From: Enterococcus sp. DIV0660C
Lineage (GTDB): Bacteria; Bacillota; Bacilli; Lactobacillales; Enterococcaceae
Length of the DNA stretch: 43,783 bases
Direction of reading: 5' to 3'
Assembly (NCBI RefSeq): GCF_017316125.1
Contig: NZ_JAFLWA010000005.1
Coordinates: 1 to 43,783 of the forward strand
Under the pieces are notes generated by a model. It saw only the letters and a program-made list of their open reading frames with translations, had not been told where the DNA came from and ran no database searches. This document shows, piece after piece, positions 7,080 to 15,336 of this stretch (position 1 is the first letter of the stretch; the number at the start of each line of letters is the position of its first letter). A program made the translations under genes and the position numbers.

Positions 7080-8453
7080 ATGTTAGACAGACTGAAACAA
7101 ATTGGTCGTAATTTTACTGAAACCACCCCTTTTGTTTTGAGTAATACGGTGATTTTTATTCCGTATCTTTTATTTTTGAGCTTAAATAATGGTTATGGTT
7201 GGGCAACCGTTTTACCATTTACTTTGTTTTATACCTTTCGGATGACAGGGCTATTTTTGATTCGCGGAATACATGCCGGCTTAGACAGCTATACTTTGCT
7301 GATGATCTCGCTTTTAGTTGGTGGTGCAGGCTCCCTGTTTGGCTTGTTCGGGTTATTGTCATTTCCTTTGTTCTATCTCTCGGCGATTTGCCTAGGACTT
7401 AGTGCTGCTTGGCTAGTCCCTGCAAATGTTACAGTTAACTTCCACGAAAAACAACAGGGATTTATCAATATCAAGGGCAAAAAATATGTTTATGCGTTAA
7501 TTATGCTAGCGCTTCTATATGAGGTTGTTCGCTTGCCGATGCCTTTGCAATTAGCGGCGACATTAGCTTTTTATACGTTACTTTATGTGATGGCTTATCA
7601 TACAGTCAAACATTATCCACGGTATGAGTTAGATTTCAAAGATGTACAAAGAAATTTGGTTGAAAAGAAAGAATTGCTTTTATTTTTTGGTTTTTTCATT
7701 TCTCTTTTTTTATTGCGAACTGCGCGATTGTTGATGGACACAGCATTATTTGATGTTGCTATTTTCAGTAGTTTATTGTTGTATATTTTGATCACATTTT
7801 ATTTAAGTCGCAAGAAACAGTCATGGGTGTTACCCAATTGGTTGAATTTATTAACTTTTTTAGATGGTATGATTGGTAATTTTCTGTTTTTATTTGGCAC
7901 TTTTTATCTAGGGATCACTGCTGGTTTTGACCAATTAGCCACATCTCTTTATTTTCCATATATTACTGGGCTGATTTTGGCAAAGCTAGTTGGACCAGCT
8001 TTAATGAAGAAATTACCTGAAAGTCATTCGATTGCTAGTCACTGCTTAGGATTACTTATTTCATTTGGGGTATTCTTTATCCCAAATGCTTTCTCAATTG
8101 GAATATTTCTATTAAGCTTTGTTCACACATTGCTTGGTAGCAATTTAAATAAAATGTACGAACAGTTAGATGAAATTTCACCAAATCAACGTTTAATCGT
8201 GAAGTATACAACGCAAAATAAAGGGAGTTTGACCCATCAATTTTTCTTGATGGGTGTCCTACTGTTCTCAACGAAGCAGTTGGGGCAACCTATACGGTTT
8301 TTATTACGAATGATAGGTACTAGGAAACAGTCCGCTGGAAGCATTCAATTATTAGAACAGGCAAAGTGGCTCAACTTAAGTATGCTGATTCTTCTGACAG
8401 TTATTGTTTATTATTTATGGAAGGAAGCGAAAAAGAATGCGACTATTCATTGA
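7080..8453 (+). CDS. polytopic membrane protein, unknown function
   Basis: A 457-aa protein with about 12 hydrophobic segments and a short basic C-terminus, a transporter-like layout resembling the major facilitator superfamily. I see no family signature that would assign it. The start is the ATG at 7080 because GAGGAG lies 8 bases before it; an in-frame TTG at 7074 is too close. Its last 17 bases overlap the next gene, so the two are probably translationally coupled. The preceding 80 bases contain a short GGTCA/TGACC stem. Confidence 0.65.
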   Translation: MLDRLKQIGRNFTETTPFVLSNTVIFIPYLLFLSLNNGYGWATVLPFTLFYTFRMTGLFLIRGIHAGLDSYTLLMISLLVGGAGSLFGLFGLLSFPLFYLSAICLGLSAAWLVPANVTVNFHEKQQGFINIKGKKYVYALIMLALLYEVVRLPMPLQLAATLAFYTLLYVMAYHTVKHYPRYELDFKDVQRNLVEKKELLLFFGFFISLFLLRTARLLMDTALFDVAIFSSLLLYILITFYLSRKKQSWVLPNWLNLLTFLDGMIGNFLFLFGTFYLGITAGFDQLATSLYFPYITGLILAKLVGPALMKKLPESHSIASHCLGLLISFGVFFIPNAFSIGIFLLSFVHTLLGSNLNKMYEQLDEISPNQRLIVKYTTQNKGSLTHQFFLMGVLLFSTKQLGQPIRFLLRMIGTRKQSAGSIQLLEQAKWLNLSMLILLTVIVYYLWKEAKKNATIH

Positions 8454-8886
8454 TGGAGATGGCTCCCCAGTTAAAGATGATGTGATTCAAGTGGCACGAT
8501 CTTTTGATTTGGAAGTCGTAATTGTAACGAGTGTCGATCACTATACGACGAAGGAGTATCCCGAAAATGTATGCTTTATTTATGTTGATCATGGTGCAGA
8601 CAGTGCAGATTATAAAATTGTTGGTTTGATCCATGCGGGTGACTTTTTAGTTACACAAGATTATGGCTTGGCTTCTCTAGTATTAGCGAAAGGTGTTCGT
8701 GTATTTCATCAAACAGGTAAAGAATTTGATGAAACAAATATTGATACCTTATTAGAACAACGTTATCATAGTAGCAAGTTAAGGAAAGCGGGTTTGCGGA
8801 CAAAAGGTCCCAAACCGTTTACGCAAAAAGAGCATGAGGCTTTTGTATCTGCGTTAACTAATGCAGTGAAAGAAATTTGTAAATGA
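8437..8886 (+). CDS. YaiI/YqxD (DUF188) family protein
   Basis: A 149-aa protein of the UPF0178/DUF188 family, which has a PIN-like nuclease fold. The N-terminal DGDGSPV (6-12) corresponds to the family's DADACPV motif. The segments TSVDHYTT, YVDHGADSADY and TQDYGLASLVLAKG follow in the usual order. No biochemical role is established. The start at 8437 follows AAGGAAG and lies within the end of the upstream gene. Here the two Cys-type positions of the common motif are Gly and Ser. Confidence 0.82.
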   Translation: MRLFIDGDGSPVKDDVIQVARSFDLEVVIVTSVDHYTTKEYPENVCFIYVDHGADSADYKIVGLIHAGDFLVTQDYGLASLVLAKGVRVFHQTGKEFDETNIDTLLEQRYHSSKLRKAGLRTKGPKPFTQKEHEAFVSALTNAVKEICK

Positions 8887-8930
8887 AAACATCTTTTTGT
8901 ACGAAATTTTTAATACTAATTGAATAAAAT

Positions 8931-8972
8931 AAAAAAGATCAGGTTGGAAAATTACTTGGTCTTTTTCTTTTG
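8931..8972 (+). terminator. terminator after the DUF188 gene
   Basis: An imperfect stem AAAAGATCAGGT / ACTTGGTCTTTT followed by TTTCTTTT, about 45 bases after the stop. Confidence 0.65.
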
Positions 8973-9088
8973 GTTAGCGTAATGAGGAAAAGTAAAAAAT
9001 ATTTTCAAAGGTGTTTATCGTGAAAAAAATTTGAGAATGATTTTTGTCGCACTTTTTTGCAAATAAGTTGGTCGATTATTTTCATTTT

Positions 9089-9097
9089 GTGCTAAAA
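9089..9097 (+). promoter_or_regulatory. extended -10 promoter of ddl
   Basis: TGCTAAAAT about 50 bases before the ddl start; the -35 region is poor. Confidence 0.45.
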
Positions 9098-9145
9098 TAT
9101 GGAGGTAAATCACTGAATGATTTGAAAATACAGGAGGACAATCTT

Positions 9146-10222
9146 TTGAAGATTACTTTACTATATGGTGGACGTAGTGCAGAACACGACGTATCTATTC
9201 TTTCGGCGTTTTCTGTTTTAAATGCCATTTATTATGCATATTACCAAGTTCAACTCGTTTTTATTAGCAAAGATGGACAGTGGGTCAAGGGTCCTTTATT
9301 AACAGAAAAACCTGATAGCAAAGAATTGCTGCACTTGACATGGGATCCAAGTGGCAAAGTAACAGAAGGATTCACGGGAGAAGTCATTAATCCAGGTGAA
9401 ATCAAAGAAGAAGGAACAATCGTTTTTCCAGTTCTTCATGGGCCAAATGGAGAAGATGGGACGATTCAAGGATTTTTGGAAACATTGAATCTACCTTACG
9501 TTGGTGCAGGTGTACTGACAAGTGCTTGTGCAATGGATAAGATTATGACGAAGTACATTTTACAAGCCGCTGGTGTACCACAAGTTCCTTATGTACCCGT
9601 ATTAAAAAATCAATGGAAAGAAAATCCGAAAAAGATTTTTGATCAATGTGAAGGTTCCCTATTGTATCCAATGTTCGTCAAACCAGCAAATATGGGTTCC
9701 AGTGTTGGAATTACTAAAGCTGAAAACCGCGAAGAGCTTCAAAATGCGTTGGAGACTGCTTATCAATTTGATTCTCGTGCAATCGTAGAACAAGGAATTG
9801 AAGCGCGTGAAATCGAAGTAGCTGTTTTGGGTAACGAAGACGTGCGAACAACGCTACCAGGAGAAATTGTGAAAGATGTTGCTTTTTATGACTATGATGC
9901 AAAATACATTGACAATAAAATAGAAATGAAAATTCCTGCTGAAGTACCTGAAGAAGTACATCAAAAAGCGCAAGAATATGCAAAATTGGCTTATACAATG
10001 CTTGGTGGCAGTGGGTTAAGCCGTTGTGACTTCTTCTTGACAAGTAAAAATGAGTTGTTCTTAAATGAGTTAAACTCAATGCCAGGATTCACTGAATTCA
10101 GTATGTATCCTTTATTATGGGAAAACATGGGATTAAAATACGGAGATTTGATCGAGGAATTGATTCAACTGGGAATGAACCGTTTTGAACAGCGACAAGG
10201 ATTTTTTGAGGCACACGAATAA
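9146..10222 (+). CDS. ddl: D-alanine--D-alanine ligase
   Basis: Joins two D-Ala with ATP to make the dipeptide for peptidoglycan precursors. It is a 358-aa ATP-grasp enzyme. Glu13 in SAEHDVS and the MGSSVGI serine are the expected substrate residues. The omega loop reads KDVAFYDYDAKY, with the Tyr typical of D-Ala-D-Ala rather than D-Ala-D-Lac ligases, so no glycopeptide-resistance function is implied. The start is TTG at 9146 with AGGAGG 8 bases upstream; upstream in-frame codons have no such site. murF, which uses its product, follows 108 bases later after a terminator. The sequence closely resembles E. faecium Ddl from memory. Confidence 0.96.
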   Translation: MKITLLYGGRSAEHDVSILSAFSVLNAIYYAYYQVQLVFISKDGQWVKGPLLTEKPDSKELLHLTWDPSGKVTEGFTGEVINPGEIKEEGTIVFPVLHGPNGEDGTIQGFLETLNLPYVGAGVLTSACAMDKIMTKYILQAAGVPQVPYVPVLKNQWKENPKKIFDQCEGSLLYPMFVKPANMGSSVGITKAENREELQNALETAYQFDSRAIVEQGIEAREIEVAVLGNEDVRTTLPGEIVKDVAFYDYDAKYIDNKIEMKIPAEVPEEVHQKAQEYAKLAYTMLGGSGLSRCDFFLTSKNELFLNELNSMPGFTEFSMYPLLWENMGLKYGDLIEELIQLGMNRFEQRQGFFEAHE

Positions 10223-10227
10223 AAAAG

Positions 10228-10262
10228 AAGGGGTGTGACAGTTACTGTCGCAACCCCTTTTT
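10228..10262 (+). terminator. terminator between ddl and murF
   Basis: GGGGTGTGACAG pairs with CTGTCGCAACCCC around a TTA loop, followed by TTTTT. Confidence 0.85.
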
Positions 10263-10330
10263 ATGAATAGACAGGCGTTTTAGAAAAGAGAACTTTTTTA
10301 TGAAACGACCTTTTTGAGGAGAGAAAATAC

Positions 10331-11680
10331 ATGAAGGTAACGAGTCAAGAAATCGCAGAAGCTCTTTCTAGTCAGTGCGAGAAGATCGTTGAAGTCACAA
10401 ATGTTGAATTTGATAGTCGTAAAGTCACAGAAGGTAGTTTGTTCGTGCCACTTGCGGGTGCACGTGATGGCCATGAATTTATTCAACAAGCCATTGAAAA
10501 TGGAGCAGTAGCTACTTTTTGGAGTTGGAATATGGCTCAAGCACCTACAGAAATTGCAGTGATTCCAGTCAAAGACACATTGAAGGCAATGCAAGAACTT
10601 TCAACATACTATTTAGCAAAAGTTGGTGCAGAAGTTATTGCAGTTACAGGGAGCAACGGAAAAACAACAACGAAAGACTTGACTGCTTCTGTTTTAGCTC
10701 AACGATACCGGACGTATAAAACACAAGGGAACTATAACAATAACATTGGCTTACCCTATACTATTTTGCATATGCCTGAAGAAACAGAAAAATTAGTTTT
10801 AGAAATGGGTATGGATCATGCGAATGAAATCACGGAGTTATCTCAAATGGCACAGCCAAAAGTTGCTGCAATCACTATGATTGGGGAAGCCCATATTGAA
10901 AATCTTGGTTCGCGTGAAGGAATTGCAAAAGCAAAAATGGAAATCGTTGATGGCTTGGCAAAAAATGGTTTGTTCATTATTCCAGCGAATGAGCCATTAT
11001 TGCAACCACTAATTAAGAATCTACCACAGAAAGTAACAACATTTGGGCTTTCGGAAGGCGACATACAAGGAGAGGTAACAAAGGAAGAAAAAACAGCTAC
11101 GACATTTAAAGTAGCGGACGAATCATTCACGATACCACTACCAGGGAGTTATAATGTAACGAATGCGTTGATTGCTTACACGATCGGTCGTTTCTTTGAT
11201 CTATCAATTGAAGAAATTCGCCAAGGTTTGGCGACAGTTGCAATCACGCAAAATCGAACGGAATGGTTAACAGCTGGAAATGGTGCAGCGATTTTGAGCG
11301 ATGTTTATAATGCAAATCCAACAGCGATGGGATTAGTTTTAGAAACTTTCCAAAACTTACCAACTAATGGACACCGTTTCGCAGTTCTTGCTGATATGCT
11401 AGAACTTGGTCCTGACTCGCCAACAATGCACGCCCAAATGAATGAACATATTGACCCTGATAAATTTGCAGGAATCTTTTTATATGGTAGTCAAATGAAA
11501 CATTTACGTGATGCACTGCAAGCAAGTAGTGAACTACCTGTTTTTTATTTTGAAAAAGATAAGCAAGCTTTGATTCAAGAAATTGAAACGCAATTGGAAG
11601 CAGAAGACAGTATTGTTTTAAAAGGAAGTAATGGAATGGGCTTGTATGAAGTGGTCGAAAGATTACAAAAGTTCAATTAA
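10331..11680 (+). CDS. murF: UDP-MurNAc-tripeptide--D-Ala-D-Ala ligase
   Basis: Adds the D-Ala-D-Ala made by Ddl to the UDP-MurNAc tripeptide, the last cytoplasmic step of the stem peptide. It is 449 aa with the three Mur-ligase domains: an N-terminal UDP-binding part (FDSRKVTEGSLFVPLAGARDGH), the central ATPase with GSNGKTTTKD (107-116) and the NNNIGLP and EMGMDH segments, and a C-terminal part with LSDVYNANPTAM. AGGAG lies upstream of the ATG. It is adjacent to ddl, as in other enterococci as I recall. Confidence 0.95.
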   Translation: MKVTSQEIAEALSSQCEKIVEVTNVEFDSRKVTEGSLFVPLAGARDGHEFIQQAIENGAVATFWSWNMAQAPTEIAVIPVKDTLKAMQELSTYYLAKVGAEVIAVTGSNGKTTTKDLTASVLAQRYRTYKTQGNYNNNIGLPYTILHMPEETEKLVLEMGMDHANEITELSQMAQPKVAAITMIGEAHIENLGSREGIAKAKMEIVDGLAKNGLFIIPANEPLLQPLIKNLPQKVTTFGLSEGDIQGEVTKEEKTATTFKVADESFTIPLPGSYNVTNALIAYTIGRFFDLSIEEIRQGLATVAITQNRTEWLTAGNGAAILSDVYNANPTAMGLVLETFQNLPTNGHRFAVLADMLELGPDSPTMHAQMNEHIDPDKFAGIFLYGSQMKHLRDALQASSELPVFYFEKDKQALIQEIETQLEAEDSIVLKGSNGMGLYEVVERLQKFN

Positions 11681-11697
11681 ATTTATGGTTACAGCAT

Positions 11698-11724
11698 GGG
11701 TACGAGAAATCGTACTCTTTTTTG
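11698..11724 (+). terminator. terminator of murF
   Basis: GTACGA / TCGTAC with a GAAA loop followed by TCTTTTTT. Confidence 0.8.
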
Positions 11725-11751
11725 TTTAAATTTTTATTGCTTTTCGATGTA

Positions 11752-11786
11752 TCTATATTGCTTAACGATATATAGAAGACGATACT
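11752..11786 (+). promoter_or_regulatory. promoter and candidate operator of the DUF2975/yozG pair
   Basis: TTGCTT (11758-11763), a 17-base spacer and GATACT (11781-11786). A perfect inverted repeat TCTATAT (11752-11758) / ATATAGA (11770-11776) spans the -35 box. CGAT(A/G)TAT-like words recur at 11745 and 11766. The site is well placed for autoregulation by the HTH protein of the pair. Confidence 0.55.
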
Positions 11787-11819
11787 ATTTTTATCTTAAA
11801 AATAGAGAGGTTTGTATTT

Positions 11820-12293
11820 ATGAAGGCAAAAACAACTTTTTTAAAATTTATTTTAGCTGGCTTAGTAGCATTTATTTTGTTTCTCAGCTTTTTACTAACG
11901 ATGGGACTGCTGTTTTCAATCAATGAGCGCTCAGTTTTTCCACAGCAAATACTTGCTAGCATTTCACTTTATTTGTCAGCGATTGCTTCACTTTTAATCA
12001 TTTATTATATGTATCGCATGCTAGGTTTGGTCGATAGCAACACTGCATTTTCAGCGATGAGTCTGGTATATGTCCATACAATTTTTCGTTTAGCACTTAT
12101 AGAATTCATTGTGCTCACGGGAACATTGCCTTTTGCTTATTTTATTGCAGATAATGATGATGCTCCAGGTGTAATGATCATTGGTTTGGGCATGTTGTTC
12201 ATTCCTTTGGCAGTAGCTACTTTCGTTTCGATTATCGAAAAGCTTCTTAAAAATGCAATTGAGTTGAAGTTAGATAGTGAGTTAACTATCTAG
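11820..12293 (+). CDS. DUF2975 family membrane protein
   Basis: A 157-aa protein with four transmembrane segments in the DUF2975 (YoaS-like) arrangement: an N-terminal helix, then FPQQILASISLYLSAIASLLIIYYMYRML, and two further helices with IIGLGMLFIPLAVATFVSIIEK. Its function is unknown. In Firmicutes these genes almost always stand beside a small YozG-type repressor, as here (51 bases downstream). GAGAGG lies 8 bases before the ATG. Confidence 0.78.
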   Translation: MKAKTTFLKFILAGLVAFILFLSFLLTMGLLFSINERSVFPQQILASISLYLSAIASLLIIYYMYRMLGLVDSNTAFSAMSLVYVHTIFRLALIEFIVLTGTLPFAYFIADNDDAPGVMIIGLGMLFIPLAVATFVSIIEKLLKNAIELKLDSELTI

Positions 12294-12344
12294 TAGGTAG
12301 AGAGAATGCTAAATTTCTTAACTAAACTGAAGAGGTGAATAAAG

Positions 12345-12554
12345 ATGATAAAAGTGAATCTTGATATCATGTTAGTCAAACGAAATATGAGTGTTACAGA
12401 ATTGGCTGAGCAAGTAGGAATCACCCAAGCAAACATGTCCATTTTAAAAACAGGTAAAGCCAAAGCAATTCGTTTTTCAACACTTGAAAAAATTTGTCAG
12501 GTATTATCGTGCCAACCCGCTGATTTATTGGAATATGTTGATGAAACGTCATAG
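12345..12554 (+). CDS. YozG-like XRE/Cro helix-turn-helix regulator
   Basis: A 69-aa single-domain DNA-binding protein. The helix-turn-helix is visible as SVTELAEQVGITQANMSILKTGKAKAIRFSTLEKICQVL (about 15-53), typical of the small YozG/HTH_26 group. AGAGG lies 9 bases upstream. It probably regulates the DUF2975 gene and itself through the inverted repeat at 11752-11776. The pair resembles a membrane sensor/regulator module, but what it senses is unknown. Confidence 0.85.
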   Translation: MIKVNLDIMLVKRNMSVTELAEQVGITQANMSILKTGKAKAIRFSTLEKICQVLSCQPADLLEYVDETS

Positions 12555-12571
12555 AAAGATTGCTTTCCAAT

Positions 12572-12599
12572 AAAAAAGCTTCTAGAAAAGTCTAGAAGC
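12572..12599 (-). terminator. terminator of the 12592 gene
   Basis: GCTTCTAGA / TCTAGAAGC with a 4-base loop. Read leftward it is followed by TTTTTTA. The TAG of the leftward gene lies inside the stem. Confidence 0.85.
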
Positions 12600-12882
12600 C
12601 TGAAAGATAACCAAATTGGTTCAATAAAAAAATAATTAACGCAGCTAAATTACCTAGAAAAGATAAAATAATCAGTGCAAAAGGAATCTTCCAGATCGTA
12701 TACCAGCCACCATCGTAACTTGGGCGAGAACGCTTGCCTTTGTAACTAAGCAAAGAAATCAAAGTTAATCCGAAAAGAAACAGTTGAATAAAAATTGCTA
12801 ATGGTAAGGGATAAGTTTGATTGACAATAGCAAAGTAATTGAAAAATGTACCAATACCTGTCAGTAGTGCAAGAAGTAGCAT
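12592..12882 (-). CDS. small membrane protein, unknown function
   Basis: A 96-aa protein with three strongly hydrophobic segments (about 1-20, 25-47 and 67-92). A short cytoplasmic or external loop rich in basic and Tyr/Trp residues lies between the second and third (YKGKRSRPSYDGGWYTIWK). AAAGGAG lies 9 bases before the ATG, and a dedicated terminator closes it, which supports expression. I do not recognise the family. Confidence 0.6.
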   Translation of the reverse strand: MLLLALLTGIGTFFNYFAIVNQTYPLPLAIFIQLFLFGLTLISLLSYKGKRSRPSYDGGWYTIWKIPFALIILSFLGNLAALIIFLLNQFGYLSGF

Positions 12883-13009
12883 AAATGAGATCTCCTTTCA
12901 GTTTTCATGAATTATAGCAAAGAAAAAAGGAAAGAAGTTCATTTATTTTATGTTAGCTAAATTCGTTTTGTAAAAAAGAATTTTCTTGATTGAAATAAAA
13001 ACTGGAAAC

Positions 13010-13038
13010 TTGCAGAAAACAAGATATTATGGTAGAAT
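13010..13038 (+). promoter_or_regulatory. cshA promoter
   Basis: TTGCAG (13010-13015), a 17-base spacer and TAGAAT (13033-13038). The start would be near 13045. Confidence 0.75.
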
Positions 13039-13044
13039 AACCTA

Positions 13045-13325
13045 TTGCCGAAAGATGAAGATAAATTGGACTGACTTTGAATGTCGTTGCATCCAGAGAT
13101 CAGATGTCATAACAATGATAAAGCTGAACGTGACCCGTTTGGCTTTTCTAATGCCTAACTAAACTTCGCAAAGTGATTTTTCGGTGGTGTCACAGCGGCT
13201 CTGCGCGTAAATAGTTATAGTGGCCACTGTCAAAAAGAGAACGACTTCACTTTGACCGAACAAATCGACGGGGTAGCAAAAAAGAAGCTACATCCTCAGT
13301 TAACAACCATATTAGGAGGATTCAT
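13045..13325 (+). promoter_or_regulatory. long structured 5' leader of cshA
   Basis: About 280 untranslated bases before a TTG start. The longest complementarity is CAAAGTGA (13169-13176) with TCACTTTG (13247-13254). TTCGGT (13180-13185) can pair with the directly adjoining ACCGAA (13255-13260), which cannot form as a nested helix with the first and so suggests a pseudoknot or a switch. A perfect palindrome AGTGGCCACT is at 13219-13228 and a GTAGC/GCTAC stem near 13277-13295. Long leaders are common on cold-induced helicase genes. Confidence 0.55.
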
Positions 13326-14840
13326 TTGAAATTTAAAGAATTAGAATTATCACCAGAATTATTGAAATCAGTTGAACGTGCTGGTTTTGAAGAAGCAACA
13401 CCGATCCAATCGGAAACAATTCCTTTAGCATTAGCTGGGAAAGACGTTATTGGTCAAGCACAAACAGGTACTGGTAAAACAGCTGCCTTTGGACTACCAA
13501 TGCTAGAAAAAATCGACCCTCAACGCCATGAATTACAAGGTTTAGTTATTTCACCAACACGTGAGTTAGCTATCCAAACACAAGAAGAACTTTATCGTTT
13601 AGGTCGCGATAAAAAAATTCGTGTACAAGCTGTTTACGGCGGAGCAGATATCGGCCGTCAAATCCGTGGCTTAAAAGATCGCCCACATATCGTTGTTGGA
13701 ACACCAGGACGTATGTTAGATCATATCAACCGTCACACATTGAAATTAGGAACTGTTCAAACATTAGTTTTAGATGAAGCAGATGAAATGTTAAATATGG
13801 GCTTCTTGGAAGATATTGAAAAAATCATTTCAACTGTTCCAGAAGAACGCCAAACATTATTATTCTCTGCAACAATGCCACCAGCAATCAAAAACATTGG
13901 TGTCAAATTCATGAAAAATCCAACACACGTAAAAATCAAAGCAAAAGAAATGACAGCTGATTTGATTGATCAATATTATGTACGTGCCAAAGAATATGAA
14001 AAATTTGATATCATGACTCGTTTATTTGATGTTCAAAAACCTGAATTAACGATTGTGTTTGGTCGTACAAAACGCCGTGTAGATGAATTAGCTCGTGGAT
14101 TAGAAGCACGTGGCTATCGCGCAGAAGGAATTCACGGTGATTTATCACAACAAAAACGTATGAGCGTGTTACGTTCATTCAAGAGTGGTCATTTAGATAT
14201 TTTAGTGGCAACTGACGTAGCTGCCCGTGGATTAGATATCTCTGGTGTTACACATGTGTACAACTACGATATCCCTCAAGATCCAGAAAGTTATGTTCAC
14301 CGTATTGGACGTACAGGACGCGCAGGTAAAGGCGGAATGTCAGTTACTTTCGTTACCCCAAACGAAATGGGTTACTTACATGTAATTGAAAACTTAACGA
14401 AAAAACGTATGACTGCTTTGCGTCCACCAACTGAAAAAGAAGCATTTAAAGGCCAATTAGGCGCAGCTTTTGATGAAGTTGAAGCAAAACTTGAAGAAAA
14501 TGGCTTGGATAAATACTTACAACCAGCAGATAAGTTGTTAGAAAAATATTCAGCACAAGATTTAGCAGCATTATTATTAAAAACTGTTGCAAAAGATCCT
14601 TCAGATGCTATTCCAGTAAAAATCACACCAGAACGACCATTACCATCTCAGAAAAAAGGATTCAACAAAAATGGTAAACGTGGTGGCGGCAATAATCGTA
14701 ATCGTCGAGGCGAAGGCGGAAATTACCGTGGAAATAAATCTAAAGGCGGATATAACAAAAATAACGGAAATCACAAAGACGGTGGCCGTCGTCAAAATGA
14801 TAAAAAACGTGGATTTGTCATCCGTTCAAACAACGATTAA
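13326..14840 (+). CDS. cshA: DEAD-box RNA helicase CshA
   Basis: An ATP-dependent RNA helicase involved in mRNA turnover and ribosome assembly, especially in the cold. At 504 aa it has the Q motif (about 1-30), AQTGTGKT (45-52), PTRELA, TPGR, DEAD (150-153), SAT (181-183) and [12 protein letters not shown] conserved C-terminal extension follows, then from about residue 435 a disordered Gly/Arg/Asn/Lys-rich tail ([19 protein letters not shown]) that should bind RNA. The start is TTG at 13326 with AGGAGG 6-7 bases upstream. It is monocistronic with a long leader and strong terminator. Confidence 0.95.
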   Translation: MKFKELELSPELLKSVERAGFEEATPIQSETIPLALAGKDVIGQAQTGTGKTAAFGLPMLEKIDPQRHELQGLVISPTRELAIQTQEELYRLGRDKKIRVQAVYGGADIGRQIRGLKDRPHIVVGTPGRMLDHINRHTLKLGTVQTLVLDEADEMLNMGFLEDIEKIISTVPEERQTLLFSATMPPAIKNIGVKFMKNPTHVKIKAKEMTADLIDQYYVRAKEYEKFDIMTRLFDVQKPELTIVFGRTKRRVDELARGLEARGYRAEGIHGDLSQQKRMSVLRSFKSGHLDILVATDVAARGLDISGVTHVYNYDIPQDPESYVHRIGRTGRAGKGGMSVTFVTPNEMGYLHVIENLTKKRMTALRPPTEKEAFKGQLGAAFDEVEAKLEENGLDKYLQPADKLLEKYSAQDLAALLLKTVAKDPSDAIPVKITPERPLPSQKKGFNKNGKRGGGNNRNRRGEGGNYRGNKSKGGYNKNNGNHKDGGRRQNDKKRGFVIRSNND

Positions 14841-14845
14841 AAAAA

Positions 14846-14887
14846 CAAATGAAAGCTTCTCTTATCTTAAGAGAAGCTTTCATTTTT
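14846..14887 (+). terminator. terminator of cshA
   Basis: A stem of about 17 bp around GAAAGCTTCTCTTA / TAAGAGAAGCTTTC followed by TTTTT. Confidence 0.92.
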
Positions 14888-14907
14888 GTTATATATATAC
14901 TTAATTG

Positions 14908-14935
14908 TGGCAAAATGACAGGAATTTGGTAGAAT
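14908..14935 (+). promoter_or_regulatory. candidate promoter of acpS-alr-mazF
   Basis: TGGCAA (14908-14913), a 16-base spacer and TAGAAT (14930-14935), 36 bases before acpS. Confidence 0.55.
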
Positions 14936-14970
14936 GAGATTGTTCTAAATTTGATGAAGAGAGAAGATAG

Positions 14971-15321
14971 ATGATAAAAGGGATTGGAATCGACGCAGTT
15001 GAACTACCCAGGATTGCTAAAATTATTCAAGAAAAAACAAATTTTATTGATCGTGTACTGACAGTCAATGAGATTGAATTGTTTCGTGCATTACCTTTTC
15101 ATCGCCAAGTAGAATTTTTAGGTGGGCGTTATGCATGTAAAGAAGCTTTTTCAAAAGCTTGGGGTACAGGAATCGGTAAAGTAACGTTTCAAGAAATTGA
15201 AATTTTAAAAGATGTGCTAGGCCAGCCAATCGTCACACAGTCACCACATCAAGGAACTGTTTGGGTAAGTATTACACACACAGATGAATTGGCATTTGCA
15301 CAAATTATTTTGGAAGAATAG
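14971..15321 (+). CDS. acpS: holo-[acyl-carrier-protein] synthase
   Basis: Transfers 4'-phosphopantetheine from CoA to acyl carrier protein, activating it for fatty acid synthesis. It is 116 aa, the usual subunit of the trimeric enzyme. The two Mg-binding residues are in place: Asp8 in GIGIDAVEL and Glu58 in GGRYACKEAFSKA. SITHTDELAFA near the C-terminus is also typical. First gene of an operon with alr (15 bases) and mazF, the order seen in Bacillus and other Firmicutes. Confidence 0.95.
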   Translation: MIKGIGIDAVELPRIAKIIQEKTNFIDRVLTVNEIELFRALPFHRQVEFLGGRYACKEAFSKAWGTGIGKVTFQEIEILKDVLGQPIVTQSPHQGTVWVSITHTDELAFAQIILEE

Positions 15322-15336
15322 AAAGAAGGAAAGAAA

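Noticed and set aside
9146-10222. Ddl as a VanA-like D-Ala-D-Lac ligase.
   Set aside because: The omega loop has the FYDYDAKY tyrosine of ordinary D-Ala-D-Ala ligases, and no van genes are nearby.
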